Source: Fusobacteriaceae bacterium | GTDB lineage: Bacteria > Fusobacteriota > Fusobacteriia > Fusobacteriales > Fusobacteriaceae | Direction: 5' to 3' | Length of the DNA stretch: 10,888 nt | Assembly (NCBI GenBank): GCA_030625925.1 | Contig: DAOUPY010000022.1 | Span: forward strand, 1 to 10,888 | Shown here: piece after piece, positions 1-5,874 of the stretch | Position numbering within the stretch: position 1 is the stretch's first letter | How the letters are laid out: each line of letters starts with the position of its first letter | The notes under the pieces: model-generated | The model's database searches: none | Told to the model about the DNA's origin: nothing | What the model saw: the letters and a program-made list of their open reading frames with translations, nothing else | Program-made: the position numbers and the translations under genes

Positions 1-8
1 TTTCCAAC

Positions 9-59
9 TTTTTAATCACGATAGTTTTTTAATCATGATAGTTTTTTAATCGCGATTAG
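9..59. repeat. Three 17-bp tandem repeats with palindromic cores
   Basis: Three consecutive units begin at 9, 25 and 42 and read approximately TTTTTTAATCRYGAT(T)AG. The AATC elements start at 14, 31 and 48, an exact 17-bp period. Each core is a palindrome or near-palindrome: ATCACGAT at 15-22 (imperfect), ATCATGAT at 32-39 (perfect) and AATCGCGATT at 48-57 (perfect). The units vary at the centre and conserve the half-sites, which suits a repeated protein-binding site better than simple slippage. The array may continue to the left of the window. Confidence 0.75.
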
Positions 60-201
60 TTTTCTTCTATACGTAATTTATACCCTATAAATTTATATAA
101 GTCAACATTAATTTTTAGAATAAAGTTATTTTTTTATCAAACTCCTTGAAAAATATATAGTTCAGCATAAAAAGTTATTTTAAAATTTTTCAAACTTTTT
201 T

Positions 202-216
202 AAAACAAATTGTTTT
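202..216. promoter_or_regulatory. 15-bp palindrome, possible operator
   Basis: AAAACAA at 202-208 and TTGTTTT at 210-216 form a perfect inverted repeat about a single central A. Size and symmetry suit a dimeric helix-turn-helix regulator such as the TetR-type protein encoded downstream. It lies about 310 bp upstream of that gene, and A/T-only half-sites arise easily by chance here, so the assignment is weak. Confidence 0.2.
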
Positions 217-454
217 GTTTTGAATCTTTTTATATTTTCTACAAGAATTTTATAATTTATGCGATACAAAAAAGAATGTTTTTATTTTATTGCGGCAGTT
301 ATAAAAAATTATAATTATAGTTATTTAATAAAATTTGTGAAATAAATAATTTTTACTAGAGCGTTATGATAGGTGTAAAAATCCTGTCTGTTAGTATATA
401 AAAAAGAAAATTCTAAAAGGAGTAAACATCTTCAAATAAAATAATTCATAAAAA

Positions 455-486
455 TTGTTTTTATTTTGGAATTTTTATTATATACT
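455..486 (+). promoter_or_regulatory. Possible promoter of the TetR gene
   Basis: A -35-like TTGTTT at 455-460 is followed by TATATA at 479-484 (18-bp spacer). An overlapping TATACT at 481-486 is a better -10 match but lies 20 bp away. Position relative to the start at 525 is sensible, with a leader of about 30 nt. The background is so AT-rich that similar matches are common. Confidence 0.3.
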
Positions 487-524
487 TAATAATAACTAGA
501 TTAATTTTACAGGAGAGAAAGAAG

Positions 525-1211
525 ATGACCAGACTAGAACGAAAGTTAAATGTAAAAAGGCTTTTTATAAATGCTACCATGACTATTATTCAAGAGGAAG
601 GCATAGAAGAGGTTAGTATAAGAAAGGTTGCCAAGATCACTGGCTACAACAGTGCAACCCTTTATACATATTTTAAAAATTTAGACCATTTAATCTTTTT
701 AGCTTCTATGAAATTTTTAAAGGAATATATAATTGGATTAGATGCCTATACTGAAAAAGCTGAAACCCCATTGGAGGAATCTATTCTCGTTTGGGAGTTT
801 TTTTGTAAATGCTCATTTAAAAAACCAGAGATCTACAAATCTATATTTTTTTCTAATTTAGATTTCAATAGGAAAGATTTTGAAAATTATTATGAGATAA
901 GGGAATTTTATAAGATCTATCCAGAGGAGATAACAAACTCCTTTGCAAAGTTCCATCGTATGATTTTAAAACTAGACATCTATGAGAGAAATAAAATCCT
1001 TTTGATAAAGACAGCTCGAAAAAAGTTGATTTCTCCGAGTAACATAACGACTATCAATGATATGCAGGTTCTTATGTATAAGGGACTTTTAGAGGAAGCT
1101 ACAAAACCTGAAAATATTTACAGGCGTAAAATTTTATGTAATAGAGCTATCAAATACATAAAAAACTGTTATAAATTATTTATCTTACAAGATTGTAGAT
1201 TATTAAAGTAA
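525..1211 (+). CDS. TetR/AcrR-family transcriptional regulator
   Basis: This 228-residue protein has the standard TetR layout. An N-terminal three-helix DNA-binding domain occupies about residues 8-58. Its recognition segment is SIRKVAKITGYNSATLYTYF, with the family-typical ALYxYF-like turn, followed by an all-helical ligand and dimer domain. The ATG at 525 is preceded by AGGAGAG at 511-517 with a suitable gap, so the start is well supported. The C-terminus is unusually rich in Lys, Arg and Cys. The gene stands alone and converges on the metallo-hydrolase gene, so its targets are not obvious. Possible self-regulation could use palindromes in the long upstream region, but that is inference. 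The ligand cannot be predicted, because the C-terminal domain matches no subgroup I recognise. Confidence 0.9.
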   Translation: MTRLERKLNVKRLFINATMTIIQEEGIEEVSIRKVAKITGYNSATLYTYFKNLDHLIFLASMKFLKEYIIGLDAYTEKAETPLEESILVWEFFCKCSFKKPEIYKSIFFSNLDFNRKDFENYYEIREFYKIYPEEITNSFAKFHRMILKLDIYERNKILLIKTARKKLISPSNITTINDMQVLMYKGLLEEATKPENIYRRKILCNRAIKYIKNCYKLFILQDCRLLK

Positions 1212-1252
1212 ATAAAATTAGGGGTAGTCTAAGACTACCCCTAATTTTATTT
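1210..1252. terminator. Bidirectional intrinsic terminator between tetR and the MBL gene
   Basis: A nearly perfect 21-bp inverted repeat has arms at 1210-1230 and 1232-1252. The core GGGGTAGTCT/AGACTACCCC is flanked by A-rich and T-rich ends on both sides. It begins at the stop codon of the TetR gene and ends 15 bp before the end of the converging metallo-hydrolase gene. The poly-T tail is in place for either strand, so it should stop transcription from both. Confidence 0.92.
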
Positions 1253-1266
1253 ACTGATTATTATAT

Positions 1267-1893
1267 TTATCTATTCAAAAATCTATTATGAATCTTTTCA
1301 TATTTTAAATTTGTATCTTCACCGTGTCCCGGATAGATAATGATATCATTGGGATATGTTTTAATTTTTTTCAGACTTTCTTTCATCTGTTCCTTACTAC
1401 TCAGTTGTGTGTTAGTAATACCTATAGTTTTTTTAAACAAAAAATCTCCTGTAAACATTACTTTATCTATTGGAAAGTAATATACAATGGAACAGGCAGT
1501 GTGTCCCGGAGTTTCTATTACAAAAAATTCAAAATTTCCTATCTTTTGCCTGCCCTCATCTAGATATTTGATATGGATCTTATCTATATCGAACCTTGTT
1601 CTTATTCCATATTTTTTTATGGTATAGTCAAAGTCAGCATCCATTATATAATTGGGCCGGCTGGAACTAAGGTAGACAGGAACCTTGTATTTATCGACAA
1701 ATTTATCCACTCCCAGCAGGTGATCCCAGTGGGTGTGGGTCAGCAGGATACCCACTACATTTAATTCTGATTTTTCTATGTACTCGTTGATAGTCTCAAA
1801 GTCACTTAAATCCACGATTAAACAGTCGTTACCCTTGATTAAAATATAGTTATTATTTTCGATTATTCCGCAAGTAATTTTTTTTACCTTCAT
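1267..1893 (-). CDS. Metallo-beta-lactamase-fold hydrolase, glyoxalase II-like
   Basis: With the start used here the protein is 208 residues. It carries the complete dinuclear metal site: THTHWDH (His53, His55, Asp57, His58), His131 in ETPGHTACS, Asp150 in MFTGDFLF and His190 in IYPGHGEDT. Overall length and the TPGHT and YPGHG motifs match single-domain hydroxyacylglutathione hydrolase-like proteins. True glyoxalase II has an extra C-terminal substrate domain, which is missing, so the thioester or other substrate is unknown. The frame opens at a GTG at 1914, but that codon has no ribosome binding site. The ATG at 1893 follows GGAGGAG closely and is preferred. The gene is 69 bp downstream of add on the same strand, with only a weak terminator between, so partial readthrough from add is likely. 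Cytoplasmic, with no signal peptide. Confidence 0.88.
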   Translation of the reverse strand: MKVKKITCGIIENNNYILIKGNDCLIVDLSDFETINEYIEKSELNVVGILLTHTHWDHLLGVDKFVDKYKVPVYLSSSRPNYIMDADFDYTIKKYGIRTRFDIDKIHIKYLDEGRQKIGNFEFFVIETPGHTACSIVYYFPIDKVMFTGDFLFKKTIGITNTQLSSKEQMKESLKKIKTYPNDIIIYPGHGEDTNLKYEKIHNRFLNR

Positions 1894-1931
1894 AACTCCT
1901 CCATGGTTAAACACTGTTTATTTAAAAGATC

Positions 1932-1954
1932 AAAAATTGTCCTTTGGACATTTG
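1932..1954 (-). terminator. Weak terminator-like hairpin after add
   Basis: Read on the minus strand, TGTCC-AAA-GGACA (1950-1938) forms a 5-bp stem with a 3-nt loop, followed shortly by TTTTT (1936-1932). The stem is short, so termination may be partial and allow readthrough into the MBL gene. Confidence 0.4.
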
Positions 1955-1962
1955 TATATTTT

Positions 1963-2955
1963 TTATTTTATATACTCTCTTAATTTTTGTTTTTCATCCT
2001 CTGAAATAAAAGCTGCTTCTACACTATTTAAATATATATTTGTATATTCTTCCTTTTTTAACTCAAAAGCTTTATCTATTTGGAAATATTCTTCAGTCAT
2101 GGTAGTATCTGAAACTGTTCTGTTGTCTGTATTTAATGTTATCATAATTTTATCATTATGAAAATCATATATTGGATGTTCCTTGTAATTTTTTACAGCC
2201 TTAGTCTGCACATTGCTGGTAGGACAGATCTCTAAAGGAATCTTTCTTTCTTTTACCAAATTATAGGCTTTTTTACTGTTAGTTATAAATACTCCATGTC
2301 CGATTCTTTCTGCTCCTAAAAGTTCAATTGCATCGGCAACATTTTCGCCTATACCTGTTTCTCCTGCATGGATAGTTATCCTATATCCATATTCCTTGGC
2401 TTTTTTCATGGGTTCAATAAATTTATGGCAAAATCCTGCTGCTTCTCCACCGCAAAGATCCACAGCGACAACTCCTTGCCCTATGAACGCCTTTCCCTCC
2501 TCAATTATTTTCATAGCTGATTCAGCTGAAAGATGTCTCATGCAAGATAATATGTAGTTTCCCTTTATATCATATATTTTCTCCGCTCTTCTCATCCCGC
2601 AGAGTACGCTTTGGATTATTTTTTTTGTAGTCAGCCCCTGTTTAGTATGCTGCTGAGGAGCAAATCTTATCTCTATATATTTTATATTTTCCATGGCAGC
2701 ATCTTCCATAAGTTCAAAAGACACCCTCTCTAAATCTTCTTTTGTCTGCATTACAGCTATTGGCAGGTCAAAACATCTGAGATATTCATCCAATGAACTG
2801 CAGCTTAAAGGTGCAGTCAATTGTTTTTTGACTTCTTCCAAATTTTGAGTTAATTCTAATTTATTTTTTATGATTATATCCAGAACTGTTTCACCTCTTA
2901 AACTACCGTCTAAGTGACAATGCAGGTCTATTTTTGGCATTTTTTTATAATTCAT
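1963..2955 (-). CDS. add: Adenosine deaminase
   Basis: This enzyme hydrolyses adenosine (and deoxyadenosine) to inosine and ammonia in purine salvage. The 330-residue length is normal for the family. All signature blocks are present: KIDLHCHLDGSLR with zinc ligands His12 and His14, HAGE with zinc ligand His196 and catalytic Glu199, RIGHG with His220, CPTSN and LNTDNRTVS with zinc ligand Asp277. The residue after Asp277 is Asn278, where animal and enterobacterial enzymes have Asp. I recall the TDNRTVS form from low-GC bacterial adenosine deaminases, so I read it as a subgroup trait rather than a defect. The ATG at 2955 follows AGGGGGA with good spacing. A consensus promoter and an adenine-type riboswitch with terminator lie directly upstream, so expression should rise with adenine. 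Confidence 0.96.
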   Translation of the reverse strand: MNYKKMPKIDLHCHLDGSLRGETVLDIIIKNKLELTQNLEEVKKQLTAPLSCSSLDEYLRCFDLPIAVMQTKEDLERVSFELMEDAAMENIKYIEIRFAPQQHTKQGLTTKKIIQSVLCGMRRAEKIYDIKGNYILSCMRHLSAESAMKIIEEGKAFIGQGVVAVDLCGGEAAGFCHKFIEPMKKAKEYGYRITIHAGETGIGENVADAIELLGAERIGHGVFITNSKKAYNLVKERKIPLEICPTSNVQTKAVKNYKEHPIYDFHNDKIMITLNTDNRTVSDTTMTEEYFQIDKAFELKKEEYTNIYLNSVEAAFISEDEKQKLREYIK

Positions 2956-3003
2956 TCTTATTCCCCCTATTATTTTGATCCGATCTATAGATTTCTGAGT
3001 AAT

Positions 3004-3060
3004 AAAAAAATTCCCATTACAAAGAAAGCTGTATAGACAGACCCTCTTCGTAATCAGGAA
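3004..3060 (-). terminator. Riboswitch-controlled intrinsic terminator upstream of add
   Basis: On the minus strand the 3' part of the purine aptamer pairs with downstream sequence. ATTACGAAGAGGG (3054-3042) pairs with CTTTCTTTGTAAT (3028-3016) in 13 pairs, three of them G-U. An outer TTCC/GGAA helix (3060-3057 with 3014-3011) lies beyond a small internal loop, and seven T follow at 3010-3004. The 5' arm contains the 3' strand of aptamer P1 plus the ligand-contacting U. Aptamer and terminator therefore exclude each other, the layout of an ON switch that works by antitermination. Confidence 0.88.
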
Positions 3061-3110
3061 TTATAGGTACCTGGTAGAAACCTCCAAACCATATTATTGG
3101 AGTTATACGA
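3048..3110 (-). promoter_or_regulatory. Purine riboswitch aptamer, adenine-specific type
   Basis: The 63-nt element reads on the minus strand from 3110 to 3048. P1 is TCGTA/TACGA (3110-3106 with 3052-3048). P2 is CTCCAA paired with TTGGAG around loop TAATATGG. The junction J2/3 is the invariant GTTTCTACC. P3 is CAGG/CCTG with an inner U-U mismatch, around loop CCTATAA. The loop-loop GG and CC that form the kissing contact are present. The base equivalent to position 74, which pairs with the ligand, is U (3053), which specifies adenine; guanine types have C. Relative to the Vibrio vulnificus add switch, the A-U pair in P1 is replaced by a compensating G-C, supporting a real helix. The gene controlled is an adenosine deaminase. 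Confidence 0.95.
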
Positions 3111-3128
3111 TGTTAAATTATTTATAAT

Positions 3129-3157
3129 ATTTTAACAATTATTTCACTTTATGTCAA
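3129..3157 (-). promoter_or_regulatory. Sigma-70-type promoter of add
   Basis: On the minus strand a perfect TTGACA (3157-3152) is followed by a 17-bp spacer and TAAAAT (3134-3129). The predicted start of transcription, near 3122, lies about 12 nt before the riboswitch, as expected. The -35 box abuts the stop codon of the PPC-domain gene, so add has its own promoter and does not depend on the upstream gene. Confidence 0.85.
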
Positions 3158-3559
3158 TTATGCCTGATTTTTTGATAGTGTCAATTCTTCATACCCTGTA
3201 TGTCGATCCATCTTTCTATCAAATTTATAATTTTCTAATATTCCTATGACCAATTCACATGTTGTATTAACTATATTTCCCTCTACAAGATGACCCCCGA
3301 AACTAATCCCATCTGAATCACTACAGCTTATGTGTATATGAACACCCTTTGGAGAGATAGTTCCATTCAATGAAAGGATCTCTAGATTTTTCTTAATCTC
3401 TCGAATGCTTATACCATCAGCCACTCTAAATCTAGCTTTTGATATACAGCCTACAGAGGAGAGTATAACTCCTGCTTGTATTTGTTCTGCCACAGCTATT
3501 TTTTCTATTTCAACCTTTAAATCCATTCCTTCAGTCAATCTAACAGCATATACCTTCAT
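3158..3559 (-). CDS. PPC domain (DUF296) protein
   Basis: The 133-residue protein is a single PPC/DUF296 domain, the fold also found attached to AT-hooks in plants and as stand-alone trimeric proteins in bacteria. Visible family blocks are AGVILSSVGCISKARFR (residues 29-45), the histidine cluster VHIHISCSDSDG (His74, His76), FGGHLVEG (His90), CELVIG and the closing FDRKMDRHTGYEELTL. His74, His76 and His90 probably form the metal site described for bacterial members. No AT-hook is present, so DNA binding should not be assumed and the molecular role is unknown. The ATG at 3559 follows GAGGAG with a 5-nt gap. It lies just upstream of the add promoter, and any link to purine metabolism is only positional. 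Confidence 0.85.
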   Translation of the reverse strand: MKVYAVRLTEGMDLKVEIEKIAVAEQIQAGVILSSVGCISKARFRVADGISIREIKKNLEILSLNGTISPKGVHIHISCSDSDGISFGGHLVEGNIVNTTCELVIGILENYKFDRKMDRHTGYEELTLSKNQA

Positions 3560-3579
3560 TTTATCTCCTCTATAAATAT

Positions 3580-3608
3580 ATTCTAATCTTAATGCTACTA
3601 TATTTAAA
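3580..3608 (-). promoter_or_regulatory. Possible promoter of the PPC-domain gene
   Basis: On the minus strand, TTTAAA (3608-3603) and TAGAAT (3585-3580) are 17 bp apart, followed by a short leader with the GAGGAG site. The -10 matches consensus at five of six bases and the -35 at four. Its place between the preceding terminator and the start codon supports it. Confidence 0.4.
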
Positions 3609-3624
3609 TAAAACTTACAAGTTG

Positions 3625-3655
3625 AAAAAAAGGCTGACCCCGGGATCAGCCTTTT
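3625..3655 (-). terminator. Intrinsic terminator after the 65-residue protein gene
   Basis: AAAAGGCTGA at 3628-3637 and TCAGCCTTTT at 3646-3655 form a 10-bp stem with an 8-nt GC-rich loop. On the minus strand the stem ends in seven consecutive T (3631-3625). It lies 14 bp beyond the end of the small gene at 3669, so it ends that unit before the PPC gene. Confidence 0.9.
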
Positions 3656-3668
3656 CTAGAGATAAACC

Positions 3669-3866
3669 TTACTTCCTCTTAAGAGCGATTATTCGGATTC
3701 CTAATTCTTTTTCCAGTGCAGAAATTTTTTGCAATTGTTCTTCTGGCAGCTTATCATAATCATACTGCGATTCATGGTAAGCGATGAGAAGAAGGTTATT
3801 CTCTTCCTCTATTTTTTTAATTTTTTCAATTCCCTTTTCGTCACAACCTGAAATAAAATGATGCAT
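3669..3866 (-). CDS. Hypothetical 65-residue protein
   Basis: I do not recognise this family. The coding call rests on a strong ribosome binding site (GGAGGGG, 7 nt before ATG at 3866), a terminator just after the stop, and a composition that looks like a folded protein. The sequence suggests helix (about residues 10-23, charged), strand LLLIAY (25-30), helix (40-54) and strand IRIIAL (57-62), ending in a basic KRK. That would be a compact alpha/beta domain. There is no signal peptide or membrane segment. It is a single-gene unit between two other small proteins, and the context gives no clear function. Confidence 0.7.
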   Translation of the reverse strand: MHHFISGCDEKGIEKIKKIEEENNLLLIAYHESQYDYDKLPEEQLQKISALEKELGIRIIALKRK

Positions 3867-3987
3867 AATTAATCCCCTCCATTATTTTAATTTTACAGTC
3901 TAACTAACTCTAACCTAAAAAAATCCAAAAATCAATTTTTTTATAGTATAGGAAATTATACTCCTAGGGAGGCCTAACCTTAGTCAG

Positions 3988-4263
3988 CTACTTTCTTCCT
4001 ATAATCATTGAATAGTATGACTTGTGAGGTTCCCCGGTCTTGATATCAATGACATCCGGATCATGCTCTATGATCTTAAATTCATTGAGATATTTTTTTA
4101 TGTCGTTTGCCTCGAATATGTGAGGTTCTAACTCAACGGTTTCATCCCCGTCAAAACGAATTCTGATCTCCTTGGGATGTTCCAGAGCTTTTTTTGATCC
4201 AGATTCCAAAAATTCATATCCGGCACCCTCCAATATTATTTTGATTTCATCGATTAGCCTCAA
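3988..4263 (-). CDS. Hypothetical 91-94 residue acidic protein
   Basis: I do not recognise this family. The protein is acidic and soluble, with an amphipathic N-terminal helix (RLIDEIKIILEGAGYEFLES), a beta-rich centre (IRIRFDGDETVELEP) and a closing YYSMIIGR strand. The start is uncertain. An ATG at 4272 would give 94 residues, but the AGGAGG ribosome binding site (4278-4273) directly abuts it with no spacer. A TTG at 4263, three codons in, has a 9-nt gap and is the start chosen here. A candidate promoter lies at 4288-4316. No clear terminator follows; only weak AT hairpins are seen between 3900 and 3960. Confidence 0.65.
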   Translation of the reverse strand: MRLIDEIKIILEGAGYEFLESGSKKALEHPKEIRIRFDGDETVELEPHIFEANDIKKYLNEFKIIEHDPDVIDIKTGEPHKSYYSMIIGRK

Positions 4264-4287
4264 ATCTATCATCCTCCTTTTATTTTA

Positions 4288-4316
4288 CTTAGATACAGCA
4301 GATATATTCTTGTGAA
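4288..4316 (-). promoter_or_regulatory. Possible promoter of the 91-94 residue protein gene
   Basis: On the minus strand TTCACA (4316-4311, five of six matches) lies 17 bp from TCTAAG (4293-4288, four of six). The start of transcription would fall only a couple of bases before the Shine-Dalgarno site, giving a very short leader, so this is tentative. Confidence 0.3.
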
Positions 4317-4324
4317 CTTTTATT

Positions 4325-4348
4325 AAAAAAGCCGCCTCAGGGGCAGCT
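4325..4348 (-). terminator. Intrinsic terminator after the DUF1540 gene
   Basis: On the minus strand AGCTGCC (4348-4342) pairs with GGCGGCT (4336-4330), seven pairs with one G-U, around a 5-nt loop CCTGA, followed by a run of T. It is 19 bp beyond the end of the cysteine-rich gene and separates it from the next small gene. Confidence 0.88.
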
Positions 4349-4366
4349 AAGGGAGAGAGAGTTACA

Positions 4367-4648
4367 TTATTTTTTTCGATAAGTTTGGCAGTCTACCTGA
4401 TTCCCTACAACCGACATATGAATCCCGGATGCAGTACATTCCAAAGAACTGTTAAAAGAACATGAATCTACCTTGCACGAACCTACTCCACCAGAAATAT
4501 CATCAAATCCAGCCTTTTTGGAGCCAGCCATAAATGTATCGCAACAGGCTACCTTGTCTCCTATATTTATAGCAGGGGTATGGCATTGTTTGTTTTTATT
4601 ATATACACAAGTTTCAGCATTGCAGTCAAATATTTTTGTAATATCCAT
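4367..4648 (-). CDS. Tandem DUF1540 cysteine-rich protein
   Basis: The 93-residue protein consists of two DUF1540-like repeats. Repeat one (residues 9-39) has Cys9, Cys14, Cys22 and Cys35/36 and contains CVYNKNKQCHTPAINIGD. Repeat two (58-90) has Cys58, Cys63, Cys71 and Cys87 and contains CSFNSSLECTASGIHM. The matching spacing Cx4Cx7C followed by a last cysteine suggests each repeat binds a metal ion, probably zinc. The two repeats are joined by a glycine-rich linker (DDISGGVGS). DUF1540 proteins are small cytoplasmic proteins of unknown role in low-GC anaerobes. The ATG at 4648 follows GGAGG with good spacing. The gene is divergent from the glycan operon and has its own terminator. No regulator site is evident in the shared 152-bp gap. 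Confidence 0.85.
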   Translation of the reverse strand: MDITKIFDCNAETCVYNKNKQCHTPAINIGDKVACCDTFMAGSKKAGFDDISGGVGSCKVDSCSFNSSLECTASGIHMSVVGNQVDCQTYRKK

Positions 4649-4800
4649 ATTTTATCCTCCATGACTCTCTCCTATATTTTATATACATCCTTCCTCTTTA
4701 TTTCCTTCAATTAAATGAATTTTTATTAATGTAAAAAAAAGAAATAATTTTTATTTTTGTATAGGATATATTAGAAAAGTTTAAAATGAGGTGATTTAAG

Positions 4801-5874
4801 GTGGATAAAAATAAAAGAAATAATAAAATTCAAAAAAAATTCCCATTAAAGGTGGCTTTAATTTCTCCCATAGCATGGAGAACCCCTCCCAGGCATTATG
4901 GTCCCTGGGAAAATATTGTTTCTTTACTCTGTGAAGGTTTAGTAAAAAGAGGAGTAGATGTAACGCTCTTTGCAACAGGTGAATCTATAACAGAAGGAAA
5001 ATTGAGATGGATGTGTCAAGTTGGGTACGAGGAGGATAAAGATATAGATCCCAAAGTTTGGGAAAGTCTCCATATAGCCAATGTATTTCAAAGTGCCCAT
5101 GAATTCGATATTATACACAACAACTTTGATTTTCTGCCGTTGACCTATAGTGGATTGGTGGATACACCAGTACTCACAACAATACATGGATTTTCCTCTG
5201 AAAAGGTACTTCCTGTATATGAAAAGTATAATGAGAGTACCTACTATGTTTCAATAAGCAATTCAGATCGAAGCAGTAATTTGAATTATATAGATACTAT
5301 ATACCACGGGATAGATCTAACTCAATTTACATATAGAGATATCCCAGAAGATTATCTATTATTTTTTGGAAGATTACATAAAGATAAAGGTCCAAAAGAA
5401 GCTATTGAAATAGCTAAAAGATCCAATAAAAAACTCATAATGGCAGGAATTATTCAAGATGAAGGATATTTTAAGGATGAAATAGGGCCCCATCTAAACG
5501 GAGATATTACCTATATAGGAAGTGTTGGCCCCAAAGAAAGGGATAGGTTACTAGGTGGAGCACAGGCTCTTCTACACCCTATATATTTCGAGGAACCCTT
5601 TGGATTATCTGTTATAGAAGCTATGGCTTGCGGGACACCTGTGATAGCTTACAACAAGGGCAGCATGCCAGAGCTTATAGAGGATGAGATCAATGGGTTT
5701 CTTGTGGATGATATAGACGGAGCTCTGCTGGCTTTGGAGAAGCTCTCAAGTATTGACAGGAAAAGGTGCAGAGAGATTGTAGAGAAAATTTTTTCAGTCA
5801 ATCGAATGGTAGATGACTATATGAAGGTATATGAAAAGATCCTTGAAGACCGAGGAAAGGCAGGTAAACGATGA
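4801..5874 (+). CDS. GT4-family glycosyltransferase (putative mannosyltransferase)
   Basis: The 357-residue protein is a GT-B-fold retaining glycosyltransferase of family GT4. The N-terminal acceptor domain opens after a basic tail with VALISPIAWRTPPRHYGPWE (about residues 18-36), the glycine-containing loop typical of this subgroup. The C-terminal donor domain has the phosphate-binding FFGRLHKDKG (Arg191, Lys196) and the EX7E motif FEEPFGLSVIE (Glu265, Glu273), so it looks active. The start is GTG at 4801, supported by GAGGTGAT at 4788-4795. It is first in the five-gene operon and overlaps the next gene by 4 nt (ATGA), so the two are probably translationally coupled. Partnership with GH130 genes suggests GDP-mannose as donor; that is inference. 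No signal peptide or membrane anchor, so it acts in the cytoplasm. Confidence 0.88.
   Translation: MDKNKRNNKIQKKFPLKVALISPIAWRTPPRHYGPWENIVSLLCEGLVKRGVDVTLFATGESITEGKLRWMCQVGYEEDKDIDPKVWESLHIANVFQSAHEFDIIHNNFDFLPLTYSGLVDTPVLTTIHGFSSEKVLPVYEKYNESTYYVSISNSDRSSNLNYIDTIYHGIDLTQFTYRDIPEDYLLFFGRLHKDKGPKEAIEIAKRSNKKLIMAGIIQDEGYFKDEIGPHLNGDITYIGSVGPKERDRLLGGAQALLHPIYFEEPFGLSVIEAMACGTPVIAYNKGSMPELIEDEINGFLVDDIDGALLALEKLSSIDRKRCREIVEKIFSVNRMVDDYMKVYEKILEDRGKAGKR

Larger units (their letters stand above)
1..524. other. Long AT-rich non-coding region upstream of the TetR gene
   Basis: I find no convincing gene in these 524 bases. The region is extremely AT-rich with many A and T runs. It holds the three 17-bp tandem repeats at the left edge, a 15-bp palindrome at 202-216, and an inverted repeat at 349-356/375-382 (ATTTTTAC/GTAAAAAT, 18-nt loop). 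A good Shine-Dalgarno-like AAAGGAG at 416-422 is followed by no usable start and open frame, so it is probably chance or a decayed gene. The last 70 bases carry the likely tetR promoter and ribosome binding site. The region could be a regulatory hub or the remains of lost genes. Confidence 0.6.

Noticed and set aside
9..59. Start of a CRISPR array
   Set aside because: Units are 17 bp, directly adjacent with no unique spacers, and no cas gene is present.
416..440. AAAGGAG followed by a small upstream gene before tetR
   Set aside because: No start codon with an open frame follows at a usable distance.
1894..1914. GTG start seven codons upstream for the MBL-fold protein
   Set aside because: No ribosome binding site precedes it, whereas GGAGGAG immediately precedes the in-frame ATG at 1893.
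1324..2161. Small plus-strand open frames opposite the MBL and add genes
   Set aside because: They have poor composition and no ribosome binding sites, and lie wholly inside strong minus-strand genes; treated as shadows.
3900..3975. AT-rich hairpins as terminator of the 91-94-residue gene
   Set aside because: Stems are short and AT-only (for example AGTATA/TATACT), and no T-run follows in the right place on the minus strand.
4473..4664. Plus-strand open frame opposite the DUF1540 gene
   Set aside because: The minus-strand frame has ordered cysteine motifs, a ribosome binding site and a terminator; the opposite frame has none of these.
4700..4800. Defined sigma-70 promoter for the glycan operon
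   Set aside because: TATATT at 4767-4772 is a possible -10, but no acceptable -35 lies at 16-18 bp, so I did not list it as a feature.
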